From NCBI RefSeq assembly GCF_000526995.1, contig NZ_AZUI01000001.1, positions 4,816,001 through 4,880,000 on the forward strand: a DNA stretch of 64,000 nt, given 5' to 3'. Of this stretch, positions 63,628-64,000 are shown one piece after another. Each line of letters starts with the position of its first letter. Position 1 is the first letter of the stretch. Source of the stretch: Lacrimispora indolis DSM 755. GTDB lineage: Bacteria > Bacillota > Clostridia > Lachnospirales > Lachnospiraceae. The notes beneath the pieces are model-generated. The model ran no database searches and was not told the DNA's origin. It worked only from the letters and a program-made list of their open reading frames with translations. The position numbers were made by a program, and so were the translations under genes.

Positions 63628-63682
63628 GATTGCCGGAATGATTCAGGGTTTTACAGACCGGAATCGTTCCGGCAATCTTTCT
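63628..63682 (+). terminator. Terminator between fliB and lrgB
   Basis: A 17-bp stem (63628-63644 with 63661-63677, one G-T pair) followed by TTTCTT; it lies between convergent genes and may act both ways. Confidence 0.85.
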
Positions 63683-63787
63683 TCCCCGATTTTCTCAAAC
63701 CAGAATTAACCGGCAAATCACCTGTATTTACCTGATTCCCCGCCTGGACATAAGTCGTATTCAATATCATAAGTGCCTGTATTTTGC

Positions 63788-64000
63788 TTATAAGAAATTA
63801 GAGAACACGGAAGCAAATATAACGGTGCATAATCCGGAGGTTGCAATGGCAAGGCTGCTCATGGCTCCTTCGATTTCCCCCATTTCCATGGCTTTCGTGG
63901 TCCCCATGGCATGGGAGGCGGAACCAATGGCAATGCCTTTGGCAATTGGCTCCGTAATTTTAAATGCTCTGCATACGGCTTCCGCAATGATGCTTCCCTG
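63788..64000 (-). CDS. lrgB: LrgB family protein, C-terminal part (runs off window)
   Basis: The minus-strand frame is open to the window edge and encodes the last 70 residues. It matches the LrgB/CidB/YohK C-terminus: ITEPIAKGIAIGSASHAMGTTKAMEMGEIEGAMSSLAIATSGL followed by a hydrophobic end. LrgB works with the holin-like LrgA in murein hydrolase control or in export of small organic acids. The start and any lrgA gene lie beyond the window. Confidence 0.9.
   Translation of the reverse strand, partial: QGSIIAEAVCRAFKITEPIAKGIAIGSASHAMGTTKAMEMGEIEGAMSSLAIATSGLCTVIFASVFSNFL

Overview
The window looks like a chromosomal stretch of a spore-forming, anaerobic, low-to-moderate G+C Firmicute of the Lachnospiraceae (Lacrimispora / Clostridium saccharolyticum-like). 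This is inferred from gene content: SigK, SpoIID, YtaF, an S8 Csp-like protease, the dgt-dnaG-rpoD-trmK order, strong AGGAGG ribosome sites and sigma-A promoters with 17-bp spacers. No species was confirmed.

Layout. 1-3.1 kb: the end of a phosphohexomutase, a decayed ABC exporter with a tiny coupled membrane ORF, and a MarR repressor with a clear promoter and operator. 3.6-9.3 kb: secG, rnr, smpB, a cytoplasmic BMP-like sensor and an overlapping phosphoesterase. 9.4-10.8 kb: a NiCo riboswitch controlling a cation efflux protein, then a nitroreductase remnant. 10.8-15.5 kb: branched-chain amino acid genes ilvN, ilvC, leuC and leuD with a LysR regulator. 15.7-22.3 kb: ybaK, a SleB hydrolase, YhcH, pectinesterase, PEP carboxykinase, a HAD phosphatase, a Crh/HPr-like protein and a probable 6S RNA. 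22.3-28.5 kb: AI-2E family protein, SpoIID-like protein, Csp-like protease and an AraC regulator. 28.7-36.6 kb: macromolecular synthesis cluster (dgt, dnaG, rpoD, trmK, Nif3-like, TGS nucleoside kinase) and rnpB. 36.6-44.5 kb: pyrBI, an island of repeats, a MacB-like ABC system with a secreted partner, and a ZTP riboswitch driving purO and purH.

44.6-52.2 kb is the highlight. sigK is split into two halves by a 6,930-bp insertion bounded by a shared AATG, with a large serine recombinase next to the 3' half: a skin element. Its cargo is not prophage-like. It is a [NiFe] hydrogenase cluster (maturation protease, an 85-aa unknown, a cytochrome b5-like protein, small and large subunits), plus a decayed chemotaxis receptor and a small ORF that could be the excision factor. 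Precise excision restores a 210-aa SigK and would remove the hydrogenase from the mother cell. The two inner ends form an imperfect 22-bp inverted repeat around the predicted AA crossover.

52.6-64 kb: an oligopeptide-type ABC transporter, a BglG/LicT-controlled N-acetylglucosamine-type PTS operon with its own HPr, ytaF, fliB and the end of an lrgB gene.
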